From positions 250,845,522 through 250,909,521 of the forward strand of contig OW240912.1 of assembly GCA_933207985.1 (NCBI GenBank): a stretch of DNA of 64,000 nucleotides, written 5' to 3'. The notes beneath the pieces are model-generated. The model searched no databases and was not told the origin of the DNA. It saw only the letters and a program-made list of their open reading frames with translations. The number at the start of each line of letters is the position of its first letter. Within the stretch, counting starts at the first letter, position 1. Source of the DNA: Pelobates cultripes (lineage: Eukaryota; Chordata; Amphibia; Anura; Pelobatidae). Made by a program: the position numbers and the translations under genes. Shown piece after piece: positions 23,160-36,890 of this stretch.

Positions 23160-24819
23160 ACATAGTAAGTCAAGCTACAGTAAACTATTTAAATTATTCA
23201 TATGTAAAAGCAAAAAAATGTTTTATGACCAGTCAAGTATAGAACACCACATTATGTTGTATTCCTTATGTTACTTTGGTTTAGTTCTAGGCTAATGTAT
23301 GAATTATATGCTCATTACTATGCACAATAACTTCTTCAATGTAGAATTGTAACAGTAAGAAAAAAAATGTCAGATTCTTAAGGTCATCATCATTTGGAGT
23401 CAATTAGTTGTGACATGTTCAATTATAATACCAGTATTCTTAATTGGCATTCATTAACTCCGTTTTCTATCTTTCTTGGTCACCTTTCTCAGTTAGGTTA
23501 CTAGCGAATCCAAATCTTCAGTAGCCTGGGGTGAAACATCAATAAGAGATTTAATCTGTTTGTGTTTACAGGAAAGGGAATACCAGAGAGTATTAAAAAT
23601 GACAGATCATTCTATAAACAAACAGGGACAATTTACTTTGTGACAATTAAGTCACAATTGTAATAAGTTGAGTACATTTGTAAAACTTCAAATTTTTCAA
23701 ACTCTGTTATTTTAGCATAACAAATCCAAGCCAGTGGACAAGACACCCAAGTTAACCATTTACTGACTGGACCCCAAAAGCACTCAGCACATGCATATGC
23801 ACATATGTTCAAAAGCACCCACGCACAGGCATAGAATATACACCTGTTCTTCCCTCATGACACCTTTCTAACTGTTCATTGTTCTGCAATTATAATCTCC
23901 TTCCTTAAAGCTACCCATCTAGAAAATCAAGTGCAAGATTATTGTTGGAAAACTTTGTATAGACACTTATTAAACTGTCCAATAACTAACTATCTTACCA
24001 TGTATAACATATTACTTAGAACTAGGACAATATCTTTGAATTACCACCCCAACTTAACCAGAAAAGTGATTGTAAGTAAGTAAGCCCAAACTATATGTCA
24101 TGTTCATACAATGATTTTTACTGTGAATTCATGAAATATAGACACTATCTGTCCCTCCAAGCAATCTGTGGCATACTTAACAACACATTTTTGTATCAAA
24201 TATATTAGGATTTCTTAATTGCTATCTGATTTTGTGGATACAGCGTTTTTGTCCCAGTTTTATAAAGGTCATATCAATGCATTCTTTAATTCTGGTAAAT
24301 GTATGTGTTCTACAGCATAGGTGATCAGTCAGTATCTGTCTGGTATTCAAGAACAGAAAACCAAAAGAAATCCAGTATGACTGAAGTTATAGTACACATA
24401 GTTCAACAATGAATGGTTATCAATTTTTGTCTATTCCATCAGCTTATCTTCACTTCAAGAATTGTACTTCAAAATGTGATTTTAACATATAAATCGACCG
24501 TTCTTCAAATAAATTTCTAAAATAAATTTCTAAATAAACCTATATATTTCTAAACTTTTCCCTAAATACACACATTATTTGCTTTTTACATGGCCTACAT
24601 ATTTTCTACTTCCTTATCCTCTCTCCAAGACAGCCCATTGTATATACTACAGAAGTGCTTAGACTAATAGGCCACCCCTCTCATTCATGCTAGGCATGTC
24701 TTGAGTTGTCCATTATTTCTGGAACTTGCATCCAAAGCCTCTAGCTTTTATTCCCCCCTCTCAGTTTTTAAGAAGTTCATGAGAAGTCACCTCTTTAAAC
24801 TATTAACTAGAGTACACAC
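23160..24819. other. non-coding stretch
   Basis: AT-rich, no gene recognised. Short duplicate CTAAAATAAATTTCTAAA at about 24,510-24,545. Confidence 0.5.
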
Positions 24820-25343
24820 TTAAAGGGACCCTATAGGCAACAAAACAACTTTAGCTTAATGAAGCAGTTTTGTGAATAGAGCATCCCCATGATGTCTCAC
24901 TGCTCAATTCTCTGCCATTTAGGAGTTAAATCACTTTTGTTTCTGTTTATGCAGTCCTAGCCATTTTCAATCAGCCCTTCATTTTCAATCAGATGTGACT
25001 TACTTTAAAAGTGTTTATCTCCTGCTCTGTAAATTGAACTTTAATCACACAGAGGAGGCTTTTGCAGGGTCTACCAAGCTATTAACAGAGCAGGAGGTAA
25101 GAAATTCTAAACTAAACAGAATTTGCAGTAAAGGAAGTCTAAACATTAGATCTAACTTTACAGGAAGTAAATTCGGAAGGCTGTGTTAGTGACATGCAAG
25201 GAAGTGTCAATAGGGATGTATAAACAAAGTAATTTAACTCCTAAATGGCAGAGAAATGGCAGTAAGACTGCAGGGGCATAATTTATACCCCGAAACTGCT
25301 TCATGAAGGTAAAGTTGTTTTGGTCACTATAGTGTCCCTTTAA
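24820..25343. mobile_element. TTAA-flanked element
   Basis: TTAA then AGGGACCCTATAGGCAACAA at the left; TCACTATAGTGTCCCT then TTAA at the right. 524 bp, the same subfamily as 20,549-21,077 (shared GCAGTTTTG, GCTCAATTCTCTGCCATTTA and ACAGGAAGT segments). Confidence 0.8.
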
Positions 25344-26320
25344 TGTTTCATAGATTGACGCCACTTGCCTGTCTAGCTAACATAGTGATAATTTGAAGTA
25401 CTATCATGTCCATTCGCTGGTGATGACTCTGGCAGTTGCCCTGTGTTTACTGATGTCTGATTTGGGTTATTGCTACAAATTTGTAATTTGTAATTGTAAC
25501 AGACTGAAACTATCTGGAAACATAATCTGATTCCATGTTGGATGTTTTAATATGCTTCTTTTTTTCCTGTTTAAGACATATGCTTCTGTTTACTACTCAT
25601 CATTTTTAGAGATAGTTGAAATTATCTAGAATCTTACTGTAGTCCACCTATAGACGTTTGATTCTGCTTTTTTCCATCTAAGCTATTTTATTTAATTTCA
25701 AGTCACTACAGCCTGCAAAGTAAAGTGAATTGAAAAAGTGTGTTGTAACTCTCCCATGAAAAATGGAATCTTGATTTAACAAATATTTTTGTTTAACTTT
25801 GAAATATTCACAGCTGTAAACCATCAACGACCTACACCCATTCCATACAGAAAGGAACAGGGCCTAAGAGTGCATGCAATCTCCAAAAAGAAACAATTCT
25901 GACAAACTGGGCTATTTATTTATCTCTCCTCAAATATTCAAAACCTATTGGAGAACTAGAGAGCTAACCGATCTCTTGTATCTCATTTATCAGAACAGTC
26001 CAGGAGTGTTTATAGCATTTGAATATTCTTTTAATAGGGTAAATGATATGAATATAAAAGCTGCACAGCCCACTCAATAAAAATGTTGTAAAACATTACT
26101 CAATATAATGAGCCATGGCCAGTTCTAGGAATGATAGAAAAAATCTGTTGCAAAGCTTCTACCAGTTCAGATCATATAACCAGTGTCCCGTGGACATATA
26201 AACAAATTGCCAATTCTGTCTATTTAATTTTTATCTCTGGGGGTACAGATACATCATAAAATATTTTTGCAATCTTGTGCAAAACTTAAAATGACATAGG
26301 GGATTACTGTGGTGGAAATT
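25344..26320. other. non-coding stretch
   Basis: Nothing recognised beyond AT-rich unique sequence. Confidence 0.5.
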
Positions 26321-26324
26321 TCAA

Positions 26325-26560
26325 ATATTTATTATTATTATTATTATTATTATGATGATATTTATAGAGCGCCGTCAAATTCCGCTGCGCTTTACAATGG
26401 GTAGACGAACAGACATGTAGTTGTAACCAGACAAGTTGGACACACAGGAACAGAGGGGTTGAAGGCCCTGCTCATTGAGCTTACATGCTAGAGGGAGTGG
26501 GGTAAAATGACACAAAAAGGTAAGGATAATATTAGACTAGTGACAGTTGCAGAAGAGGAA
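26325..26560 (-). mobile_element. LINE 3' tail, minus strand
   Basis: On the minus strand it reads AAGCTCAATGAGCAGGGCC, then CATTGTAAAGCGCAGCGG, GGCGCTCTATAAATA, and finishes in (TAA) repeats (26,328-26,353). It matches the tail of the LINE at 59.5-62.57 kb, so it is a 5'-truncated insertion. Confidence 0.8.
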
Positions 26561-26693
26561 TCAGTCAGGAGCTATTAACAGTTTAAGTGATACGTTTTTA
26601 TGAAGAAGTGGGTTTTTATTTATAATAACAAATAAAGTAAAAGTAGTGGAAAATTAGAAAAATTAAGTAAATATGCAAAAAAAAAAAGCAAAT

Positions 26694-26998
26694 ACAGGTG
26701 GTCCTCATTTTGCGACCTACCTGTTTTACAACGGCTCACACTTAATGACCACATTTCTCCGAACATAGACAAACGCAACTGAGCAGGATAACCCTCTAAT
26801 ATATGTCCTGTAAATTTGACCGAACATAGATTAGAGGGATTCCCTGCTCTGGTGCATTTGTCTATGTTCGGGGAAATTTCCCAGAACATAGACAAGCGCA
26901 CCAGAGCAGGGAATCCCTTAACTCCTCACTTACCAACCAATTTGTTCTACGACCGGGTCATAGGAACAGAACCTGGTCGCTAAGTGAGGAGTACCTAT
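26694..26998. mobile_element. inverted-repeat element, AGGTGGTCCTCA family
   Basis: Left end TACAGGTGGTCCTCATTTTG, right end TAAGTGAGGAGTACCTATA, imperfectly inverted. The interior holds repeated CCGAACATAGAC-type modules and a long palindrome (GGGATTCCCTGCTCTGGTGC against GCACCAGAGCAGGGAATCCC, 26,838-26,928). Flanking TA is consistent with a TA-targeting transposon. Confidence 0.7.
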
Positions 26999-29375
26999 AT
27001 GCATGATGTTGACTTAAAGTCTGATTACATATTGGGAAAAAAGAATCACTCTGAGCAACATAACTTTGCATTAGTATAATAATAGTGCAGGGAGTCTTGC
27101 ACCCACTCTCAGTTTATGGGATAAGTACATACCCCCATGGGCCAGAAAGAGTGGCTGTGATTGGTTAGCATCTTCCTGGATAAGGATGAGTCTGCCTGCT
27201 CTTTCCTCTTGCTTTGCCTGTGTCAGTGGCATTATAAACCTATGAAGTATAGTATTTTTAAAATTATTTTCTTTTTTAGTTTGGCTGAATTTTATATTGT
27301 ATTATCTGCATCCAGTGCTCCTCAGCCTTTTCTCACCCAAGGCCCACCAGAGCTCCTCCCATAATTCTGCAGCACACCACAAGCAAAACAATATAAAAAA
27401 ATAGAAGTAATAAAGTTCATACAGAGAACAGTGTCACTTTGCCCCACAGAACATGCCACAATCAGTTTTTCCATAAAAAATATTCCACAGTCAGTTTGCC
27501 CATTAAACATACACTAAGCAAGGTTACCATTAATAAATTGCAGTAGATTTTCCAATTAATAAATGCCAGAGTCACAGACCCTGTGGCAGATGTCTCACAA
27601 GTTCTGGCACTGAAAGTGTCGGAGCATTGCCATGGTAACCCACAGCAACACTCTGATTGGACAGTGCTCACTGACAGCTACTTCACAGTCTGCAGCTCTT
27701 CAACCTTTCTTTTTCTTTATGTAATACTCATTTTGACGATGTTGAATTTCACTAAAATTGTAATCCAGTCAAAAGATTTGCTTAGACAAAGTAGGCATTC
27801 CTTTGTCTCTGTACATTTCCTATGCCTGACACTCAGAAGTGTCAGTCCCCCCCAGCGATCATCAATGATGGCTGCAGTGAATTGGCTCTGTCTATGGAGG
27901 ATTCCGAGGTCTTGCAGGATTCATTAAAAAACCTCAATGCTGCACTCTTGCGCATGTGAGGCACTGAAGTAGCAGGAGCTGAAGAGGACCCGCCAGAAAA
28001 AGATCACTGTGCCCATAAGGGACAGGTTCAAGTAAGTAAATCTCACCTTTACCTACCCCTTGGCCACAGGACCTCCAGCAGAAATGTCACCATTGAGAGT
28101 TTTTCTGAAGTACGCAAAGTCCCCAGACAATGACAGTGCTGCTTTAAGATGCAGGAAGCTTCCCTTTCCCTCTTTCTCTGCTATCAGAAGGGTTTGTGGA
28201 TATGCTTTGTAATTCTCTTGACGTAGGCATTAGCTGACTAACATCTGGGTCTGGAGAGATGTTGCTTAATATTATAATATATTATCGTTATAGTGTATTA
28301 ATCAATGAATGGGGTACCTTTCATATTCAGTACATAAACATTTTCAGTAAAGTTTCTGCATTGTGCTAATCACTTTATATTCAGTTCTGTTCTGCTTTTG
28401 AAACACACTTTGAGTCACAGCCATAAGCAACAATGACATATCCAAGTTTCCTACTCACATGTCATGGACCTTTAGATAAACTTGCAGGTGTCACATGAAA
28501 GGTTGTTTTAGAATAAATGATAGGGTATATAAACTTATCAACCTCAAATAACAAATCTAACCGTGCTTTCATATTAATTACCAAGAGCTTCCATAAAGAT
28601 GAGCCATACTATGTAAAGTAAAATGAAAACTTACAAAGTTTGATTTTATGCACTTTTTTATTGTTTCTGTTATTTCAAAGCAGCACACGTATTTTAGAAA
28701 TAAACATTTTTCAGTCTTTCCTTGTTGACATGCAAAAGTACAGATATAGCAAAGAATGGCGATCATTTCCTGTGTCACTGGTTTATTGGACACCCTTTAG
28801 CAGGATGTTTTAGAACTTAGCATGACTTATTTTGTTTTCTATACCTTTAGATTTTGTCTGTCCATCCATCTGTCTGTCCAACTGCCAATCCATCCAAATT
28901 TATGAATACCAAAATATTGAATTTTCGCTTATAAGAGATTGTTCTCGTCAGTGAAATGTGTTTTAAAGAGAAGAGTCGAGAAAACAGAACCTGCTTGATT
29001 CTGTCTCCCTAGCCACTCTGTTGGCATATCACATATCGGTAGAGATGGTAACTTGGACATTAGAAATGAGAAATACATGTCCCCAGCCTGCCCAAGGTTT
29101 GTGGAAATGAAACTCCAAGGCTGCAAGTACCAATTACGGATACAGCCATTAATTCATCCCTTTACCCATTACGGATATGCTGGGAGAGAAGCTAGAGAAA
29201 CAGAGACAATATGTTTGTCAGTAATTGGAGAGTAGGCTGATTTAAGGACAGGATTCCTGGAAGTGTGATGGCTGCTGATCTATGGAGGGCAATCTACGCA
29301 ACATAATCATTACAGCTTGTATCTTGCCTAGTATTTCTTGTTCCTGTCCCCTAGTTTTATGTCCCCCAGTTTTTT
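26999..29375. other. non-coding stretch
   Basis: 27,316-27,375 has an end resembling hAT-type repeats (GTGCTCCTCAGCCTTTTCTC). 28,860-28,895 has a CCATC/CTGTC microsatellite. No gene was recognised. Confidence 0.45.
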
Positions 29376-29908
29376 TTAAATGGACACTATAGTCACCAAA
29401 CCAACTTTAGTTTGATGAAGCAGTTTTGGTGTATAGATCATACACCCTGTAGTGTCACTGCTTAATTTTCTGCCATTTAAGACTTAAATCACATTTGTTT
29501 CTGTTTTTTCAGCCCTAGCCACACCTCCCCTAGTTGTGACTGACACAGCCTGCATGAAAACTTAATGGTTTCATTTTAAATAAGATATAACTTACTTTAG
29601 AAGGTTTTATCTCCTGCTCTGTAAATTGAACTTTAATCACACACAGGAAACTCCTGCAAGATCTAGCAAGCTATTAACAGTACAAGAGAAAATAAATTCT
29701 AGATTAAACTGACTGTGCAATAAAAAAAGTTTAAACATTACATGACTCTTTACAGGAAGTGTTTAGGAAAGTCACATGCAGGAAGGTGTGACTAGGGCTG
29801 CATGAACAAAGTGATTTATCTCCTATGTGGCAGAGAACTAAGCAGTAAGACTGCAGAAGCATGATCTATATACAAAAACTGCTTAATTAGATAAAGTTGT
29901 TGATAAGT
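29376..29908. mobile_element. TTAA-type element, right end decayed
   Basis: Left end TTAA then ATGGACACTATAGTCACC with the CAACTTTAGTTTGATGAAGC continuation. The interior matches the 24,820 copy. The right end (TAAAGTTGTTGATAAG) no longer shows the GTGTCCCT terminus. Confidence 0.7.
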
Positions 29909-32648
29909 TGATAATGACGAATATAGACTTGTTGTTACATGTTGATTTCCTCCAGCGTGGTTGGCATAGATATGCTGAGAGTACTGGAATAATCCACCCA
30001 CAACACTCTCAGCCATTTGCCACTATTCTGGTTGGAAGAAATCAATACTAAAAATGCTGAAGTGTAAGTTTCACATTATCAGTGCAGCTGGTGAGCAAGC
30101 AGGCTCTATGTGCCAAGAGAGATCTTTTTTTTGGGGGTCAAAATACTTCTAAACAATTTGTCAGGGGATAATGCCTATAGACTATTGGTAGCATCAAGCT
30201 GTAGGGGTTATGTTACTTAGTGCCCCTACAAAAAACTAAGCCCTATATAACACAAATTAGATCTCTCCCTACCTAAATAGACATAAATAATATGTGTATG
30301 TGTGTCTAGAATCATTCTTTAAATGTGCAATATTTCATTTTTCCTTATAAGGGGATTGGTTTTTGCATTGTTCCACACACAGTATGTTGTACCAGTTTGC
30401 CTAGACATAGAATGAAAAGTCCCCAATGGAAGATAAATATATCTCAGCATTACTAATGATTTGCATACTGAAGAATTGCAGAGAATGTGAATAATTTATA
30501 CAGTATTCTTATCAGGGTTCTGAATGCTTTAGAAAGAGAAAAGATTGTGGAATGTAAAACAATGTCCAGTGTTTACACAAAAGAACCATGAAAATGTTCT
30601 CCAGCTGAATTCAAAGTACAAATATAGGAAAGAAAGATGTACCTTTAACTGCAAATCCACTTCAGAGGGGATTCCTAAGACACTGGATTTAAAGGTTGTG
30701 TGCAGACTTTTAGTGATCATGGTGCAAAAGTAAAATAGGTGCATCTCTGCTTATTGACAAGAGTGGGTGCTACATAAATATATGATGTGGTCTCTTCCAG
30801 AAAATCTGTCCTCTGTTTTTATTTTTCATGATATAAGTATCATAGCTTCCGCCTTTATTGTATCCCTGGAACAGACAATATTTAGGACATAGAGGGAGAC
30901 AAAGTAACAGGCACAAGCTGTAAATTGTTACAATGCACTGTAGACGTTACTCAAAATATCTGCAGACTGGCCCAGGAGTTGAGCACCATTGTGAACAATA
31001 GCCATCACACTAATTGCTAGCGATGGGTGGAATAGAGGGGAAAATAAGTAAATCCCAGCCACAAGACCACTGACCAACCTAATATATTGAAGTATATTCC
31101 CACAATGCTGTAATATGCTGCAACTTTTGTATAAATCAGTGTTTTGTTAATAGCTGCTTACTAACACAAGTTGATTGCTGTCAGCATGTATTATTATCTA
31201 AGTCACAATGGACTAGACACCACAAAGGCCAAATAACCCTGCTACCACTGCTTGCACTCTAATCGTTAATCCATCCCTGTATAAAAGCAGAGAATGCAGT
31301 TTTACGAGTAGAATCTATTATTATAAAAGTATTTTCTCAACTTGACAAGCAAATTGCACAATTTAGCTAAAAACCAAGATATAAAAAAAATCTACAACTT
31401 GTTACATTAGATAATTTTTCAGATTTTACTATTTTGGCCTTTATTTTATAATTATTTTGTCAGAACCCTCTCTAATATTTAAACAAGCATTGAAGGGCAA
31501 ATATTTATACTTGGGATCAGTGAAACAAACATTATTTGCTTCATGGCCAATGGAGCTTGAATACTGATCAACATTTCATTTAGGAATATTACGGTGCCGT
31601 GGTTCGACTATTCTCACGTGGGCTCACCATCGCCAATTCAGCAAATAAACCAATCATCAGGGGAAAACCCAGGTGCATGCACTTGCCTATGATTTCACTT
31701 TCAATATGTACTGCTGTGTTTAGCAGGATGGGGTGTCATGCACAGTCGACAATATTCTGTTCCAGCATGGGTTGTTGTTTCTTGGTCTGTGTCTCTGGCA
31801 GAAATGAAGCCTTGTGATCACAGAGCATGGCTGTATGTGTATGAATTGACACATGTACATGGATACCCCCCATCTCCCTTGCTTTACCTGTAGCCATGAC
31901 CCTGCCATAAACCCCTTTGGGGCCCTAACAGATAGGAATCAAGTGCTATGGATTAAAGAGTTGCAATAATGTAAAGTAATCAGGTATCATAAATTGGTCA
32001 CGTGGGATGGCTTTTCTGGGAAGAGAAAGAAGGACTCACATATAACCGAATGCCATCCCAGATGAAACTGAACTTGACCTACCATACGATACCACAATAT
32101 TTGCACTGGATAAACCTGAAGTGGGTTTAATAGTATTTTGCAAATTGCATAGCTGTTGTGCTAAATTGTCTTTGTGGGTTTAATCTACTTTGCTTGGGGA
32201 AACCAAGGTTTTCCATTATATAAATTACCTTTTTGACATTAGAGTTAAGTGTGGGTGGTATTAAGAAGGTTTCTTTTATTTTTATTTTCTGCTTAGTACA
32301 GACAAATGGTGAATTATAATCATGTCAACCCCCAAATCATGTCACAAGCACTTTTGAAGTAGTGGCTCTCTTAACCCTTCTACCCTTCTATTGGCTCACT
32401 ATACAAGGGAGAGTAGGGATGGAATAAAAAAAAGAATTACACTGAATTTAGGTGGAGAGAGAGCACACAAAGGCAGGGAGGGAAAAGAGATGTATGTTAT
32501 ACTGTGCGCGCTGATGACGGACATAATTTGTGCACAGAATGGAGATTAGGCAACCCACAAATGTGTTCCGAACTGACTAAGTCATGTGTGCCAGGCTTCA
32601 ACAAATGTTTCAAGCAGAAGTGGTCATGATGGTTGGAGTAACCCTTTA
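29909..32648. other. non-coding stretch
   Basis: No convincing gene. 31,599-31,908 is open on both strands (72 and 62 residues) but shows no family resemblance. Confidence 0.45.
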
Positions 32649-32848
32649 ATGGTGAATAGAGATGTCGCGAACCGTTCGCGAGCTTCCCGCGAACGGCTCG
32701 CCACGGTTCACCGTGAACCGCTCGTGGCGAGCTCCGGTCAGCTGACACATCCGGGCCAATCTCCAGCAGAGCCTCCCTCCCAGACCCTCCCATCTCCTGG
32801 ACAGCATCCATGTTGAAGGCAGCGGTTCGCGACATCTCTAATGGTGAA
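32649..32848. mobile_element. hAT-type MITE with intact 8-bp target duplication
   Basis: The element 32,657-32,840 (184 bp) has perfect 16-bp terminal inverted repeats, TAGAGATGTCGCGAAC and GTTCGCGACATCTCTA, flanked by ATGGTGAA on both sides (32,649-32,656 and 32,841-32,848). An 8-bp duplication is the hallmark of hAT transposition. The interior is GC-rich with a second palindrome (GCGAGCTTCCCGCGAACGGC, CACGGTTCACCGTGAACCG). It encodes no transposase, so it was moved in trans. Confidence 0.9.
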
Positions 32849-35105
32849 GTATGTATGAAAACATTTACTGTCCCTTTAAATCAATTGGCCATCATTTGCT
32901 TGCACATACCACTGATTTTACAACTAGTTGGTCAAGTGAAAGAAAATGCAATGAGCCAGTGTCCTGTTTTGCTGTAGAACATTGGCACAAAATGTATTTG
33001 TTTAAGCAGGTGCCATATGCTATCATGTAGATCAAATCTTCACAAAACAGGTTAATGTTTTCCAAGCACAAGTAAGTGCAAGCAGTGATGTTCATTTTTA
33101 AACAGACAAACGGTGATTGTATTTTCAACTTCACTTTATAACTAAGAGTTGCAGTTAGAGGTTAGGAATGTTAAATATTGCTAAATGTATTCATGGTACA
33201 TATTTTAAAGTCTATGTAGAAGCTAGCTATAAACTGTGTACATTGTGTAAAGGGCATATAGCGCAGGACAAAAAATTTCGCTTTTTTTTTATCTCTTTTT
33301 TTTATAATGCAATGTTTAATTTCACAATTGAAATTTCTCCCTAGAAAGCCCTTTCTGTAACAGTGTCACTTTAAATGAATATGTAATACTTATGTTTTAA
33401 AAGGCAAATTATTATGTTGATAGTATCCTAGCTTAGCTATATTGTCCGAGCGTTTACAGATCTGATTTTCAATTTCACACTAGAAGATTTATCAAATAAA
33501 ACTGTAAACATAGCTTTTCTGCAAATGGTATTGAATGTATTTTTCCTGATCTACCCTAACTGAGCTAACCAATCAGAGGGTGCAGAATTCTCAAGCACTT
33601 ATTTTCTTGATAATAGAAGTATAAGCGGTTTCATGATGTGCAAATTTTACCTTTAATTTTCCTCTTAGCATGGAAACGTATAATAATAAACTTTTGAAAA
33701 GCTTGACTAGAACAAAGGAATTCAAGGAGTTTGTTCCGAACAAAACCATCTCTGCATAACTACACTTTGTTCTCTTTCGTTTTTTTTGTCCACTGAGTGA
33801 TATGTGTAGATAAAGCGTTACAGCACAATGCTTTGGACTAAAGTACACTTGCACTTAAAATGTTTCCACACATAAAATAAGGTTCTCCAAAAAAATAATG
33901 CTCATGTATTCATTTGCAAATGATGCATCTACACACCTTTTTATTTTTTGGTCTCTTGATGTACTTTCTTGCCACAGGCATAATGCTACCATAACTTATA
34001 AGTTTTTAATCGCTTATTTATTTAGATATTATAGCCAGCATTTTATTTAAGACAAGAAATGTTCTAAACTTCTTCTGCGGTGCAAACCGCATTCTGATAT
34101 GTTCCTATTCTGTGTATAGTGATTTTAGAATTGAACATTGACACTTAGTATTGGAGCGTATTCACTAAAAAAAGCACTTCAAATATTATAAAACAAAAAA
34201 CATCTACTGTGGCTTGCACTCATTATATAAATTTATTTTTGAATTAAGTTCACATTCTCATTCTTGGTTACTTAAGCCATTAAACAAATACTTTTTCTTA
34301 CTAGCACAAATCAGATGTGCAACCTCTATTACTTTGAAACCTTTTTTGACATTTAAAAAAACAATTCATGACCTTTCACTATGAGATAAATGCAGCCAAA
34401 TGCTTCAAATTTATGACAGATATGTGATGACTGATAGCATACTAGTAGACAAGGATGGTTTTGCACAATCTGACACTATATTGCCCTAACAGACTTTCCA
34501 TGTAGAACTGCTGCATGTCATACAGCATATTTTTTTCTCTGGCAAAACACTATCCAGACCGCTATCAGACTTTGCAGCGAGGTCTAAAATATGCTCTAGA
34601 ACTGGCAGTCTATTTTTGGTGCACCTTGATGATAAATGATATGAGTTCTCGCAAAATACATATCCCATAGTTTTAACTTTGAAAAAAAAAATTCTTCTAC
34701 AGTTGTATTATAAAAGTGGTCTAACATGTTTGTAATTAAACCATATGTCTATTCATTTCCACAAGGTAAGGAAATATATTAACAATGAAAAATATTTTTG
34801 GATGGGGGTACACTTTCTTCAATCATTATATTTTAAATAATTTGTCACTGGAGAAATCATTTGTGAAACAACAACATTAATTCAATCAGATAATGAAGAA
34901 AATAAAAAGCACACGTGCATTTGAGTCCATATTCGCACTGTATCAAACTAGTATTGAATTCCAACAAATTAGCTGTTGCAGCAATCTGCTTAGTGAGTTC
35001 TGATATCCTTTAAAACAGGTCAGTTCCAACTCAAAACAGGGCTAGTGAAAGGATTTCTGGCTACACAGGCGAAGCTCATTTTGCCAACCTCCAATACATA
35101 TCTTT
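32849..35105. other. non-coding stretch
   Basis: An isolated TGTCCCTTTAA end at about 32,869-32,879. Otherwise AT-rich sequence with no recognised gene. Confidence 0.45.
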
Positions 35106-35109
35106 GCCT

Positions 35110-35385
35110 GTGTGCCTTTAACCCCCTTATGCGCCTTTTACTCACCCTTTTGAATTTTTTTTGTGTCTCTTACTTCTTTTTTGTGTCTCCTTTTTGTTGC
35201 TTTTATTACCAGTTTTGCATCTTTATCCTCCTATGGAGTATCTTACCCACATTAGTGTATCTTATCCCCCTTTTTGCCTTATTGTGTCTATTAACCACTT
35301 TTGTGTCTCTTAACCCTCTGTATTTTTACTCATTTATATTGCTGCCAGTTTCCCTCACCCCTCTTGTGTCTCTTAAGGACAACAA
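35110..35385. repeat. degenerate pyrimidine minisatellite
   Basis: A loose tandem repeat of about 20-23 bp on the theme TTTTGTGTCTCTTAACCCC. It generates a 130-residue hydrophobic open frame (35,045-35,437) made of Leu, Phe and Ser that is best read as a repeat artefact, not a membrane protein. Confidence 0.65.
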
Positions 35386-35588
35386 AGACATGTTAGCATT
35401 GTGTCTAAATTTCCATAACATGATGACGAGTTATTAGGCTGGGGTTAGTTTTTGATACAGTATCTTAAGCAGCTCTGATACTAAAAATTGCCTGTATCAA
35501 AGACATATGATATAGTATAACAAAGTGAGTAACAAACACTGACAATATTTCCCATTATAATGAATAACATTCTAAAATGGCATATATC

Positions 35589-36143
35589 TTAAAGGAGCAC
35601 TATAGGGTCAGGAACACAGACATGTATTCCTGACCCTAAAACCACTGTCTAGCCCCCTTGGCCCCCTTTGCCTCCATAAAGATAGTAAAATCTTACTTGT
35701 ATTCAAGTCTAAAGCTGCTGCCTCTGCCTGTGAACGTCCTCTGACATCATCAGAAGTGGTGGCCTGATGCAATCACAATGCTTCCCCATAGGATTGGCTG
35801 AGGCTGGCAAGGAGGCAGATCAGGGGCAGAGCCAGCTCAATTCAAACACAGTCCTGGCCAATCAGTATATCCTAATGAATCTCTATGAGGAAAGTTCAGT
35901 GTCTGCATGCAGAAGGAGGAGACACTAAATGTTTGGATGCATTTTAGGCAGCCATGACCCAGGAAGGATCTCTAACAGCTATCTGAGGAGTGGCCAGTGA
36001 AGTTATCACTAGGCTGTAATGTAAACACTGCATTTTCTCTGAAAAGACAGTGTTTACAGCAAAAAGCCTGAAGGTAATGATTCTACTAACCAGAATAAAT
36101 TCAATAACCTGTAGTTGTTCTGGTGACTACAGTGTCCCTTTAA
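35589..36143. mobile_element. TTAA-flanked element
   Basis: TTAA then AGGAGCACTATAGGGTCAGG at the left with a TCAGGAACAC/ATTCCTGACC terminal hairpin; CTACAGTGTCCCT then TTAA at the right. 555 bp, in the opposite subfamily orientation to 57,342-57,915. Confidence 0.8.
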
Positions 36144-36890
36144 AAAGTAAATACAAATTTAAAGAAAAAATTTTTTATTTCTAAATTCAAAGTTTTGTGT
36201 CACTTTAATGCATCATGCATATTTTTCCTGCAGCAGCCGCCCCTGTTTTTATTCTGAATTGTCTAATGTATGAGATAATTGTTCACATATTCTTCCCACC
36301 CATGCAGTTCCTTGACTTGCAGCTAGAGGCATTTTGTCTCTCTTAGTGAATGATAGAATCAAGTTAATATTCAAATCCTGTTTCTTTGCCAAAAATAATA
36401 AAATGCAAAACAGCTTAATGTAAAACCAAGGGCCGTATTTCAGTAAATCTGTGTCTTATAACATTATAGATGTGGCTTTAAAAAAGTATGCCTGACCACA
36501 GTTTATTACCATTCCGTGAAATAGTAAGCTCATCCAGCTGTGTATAAAGGACAGAACTGTTCAAAGCAGAATTAGCAGATAAAGTAATAAATATATAATA
36601 GTTAAACAAAAAGTAATGTACATCATGTTAACCTTTTCAGTGGTTTCAGCTTTGTCAAACAATGCAAAGCAATAAAGTGCATCATATTTCCAAAAATTAG
36701 AATTCTCTGTTTGACTGTCTGAGGGTCATTAGACTTGCAGTCCAAAATAATATGATTGAGGCAGTCTGCTGAAGTAGGATCTGCAGGAATGTCTGTGTTA
36801 TTTATTAATACAAACAACGTGTAATTTATTAAAACAAACCTGCCGTCTATTGGATACAGGTTTATTTACTGATATGGCTCTATTTAGATT
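36144..36890. other. non-coding stretch
   Basis: Nothing recognised. Confidence 0.5.

Noticed and set aside
35045..35437. 130-residue hydrophobic frame that could be a membrane protein
   Set aside because: The DNA is a degenerate pyrimidine tandem repeat, which yields Leu/Phe/Ser by composition.
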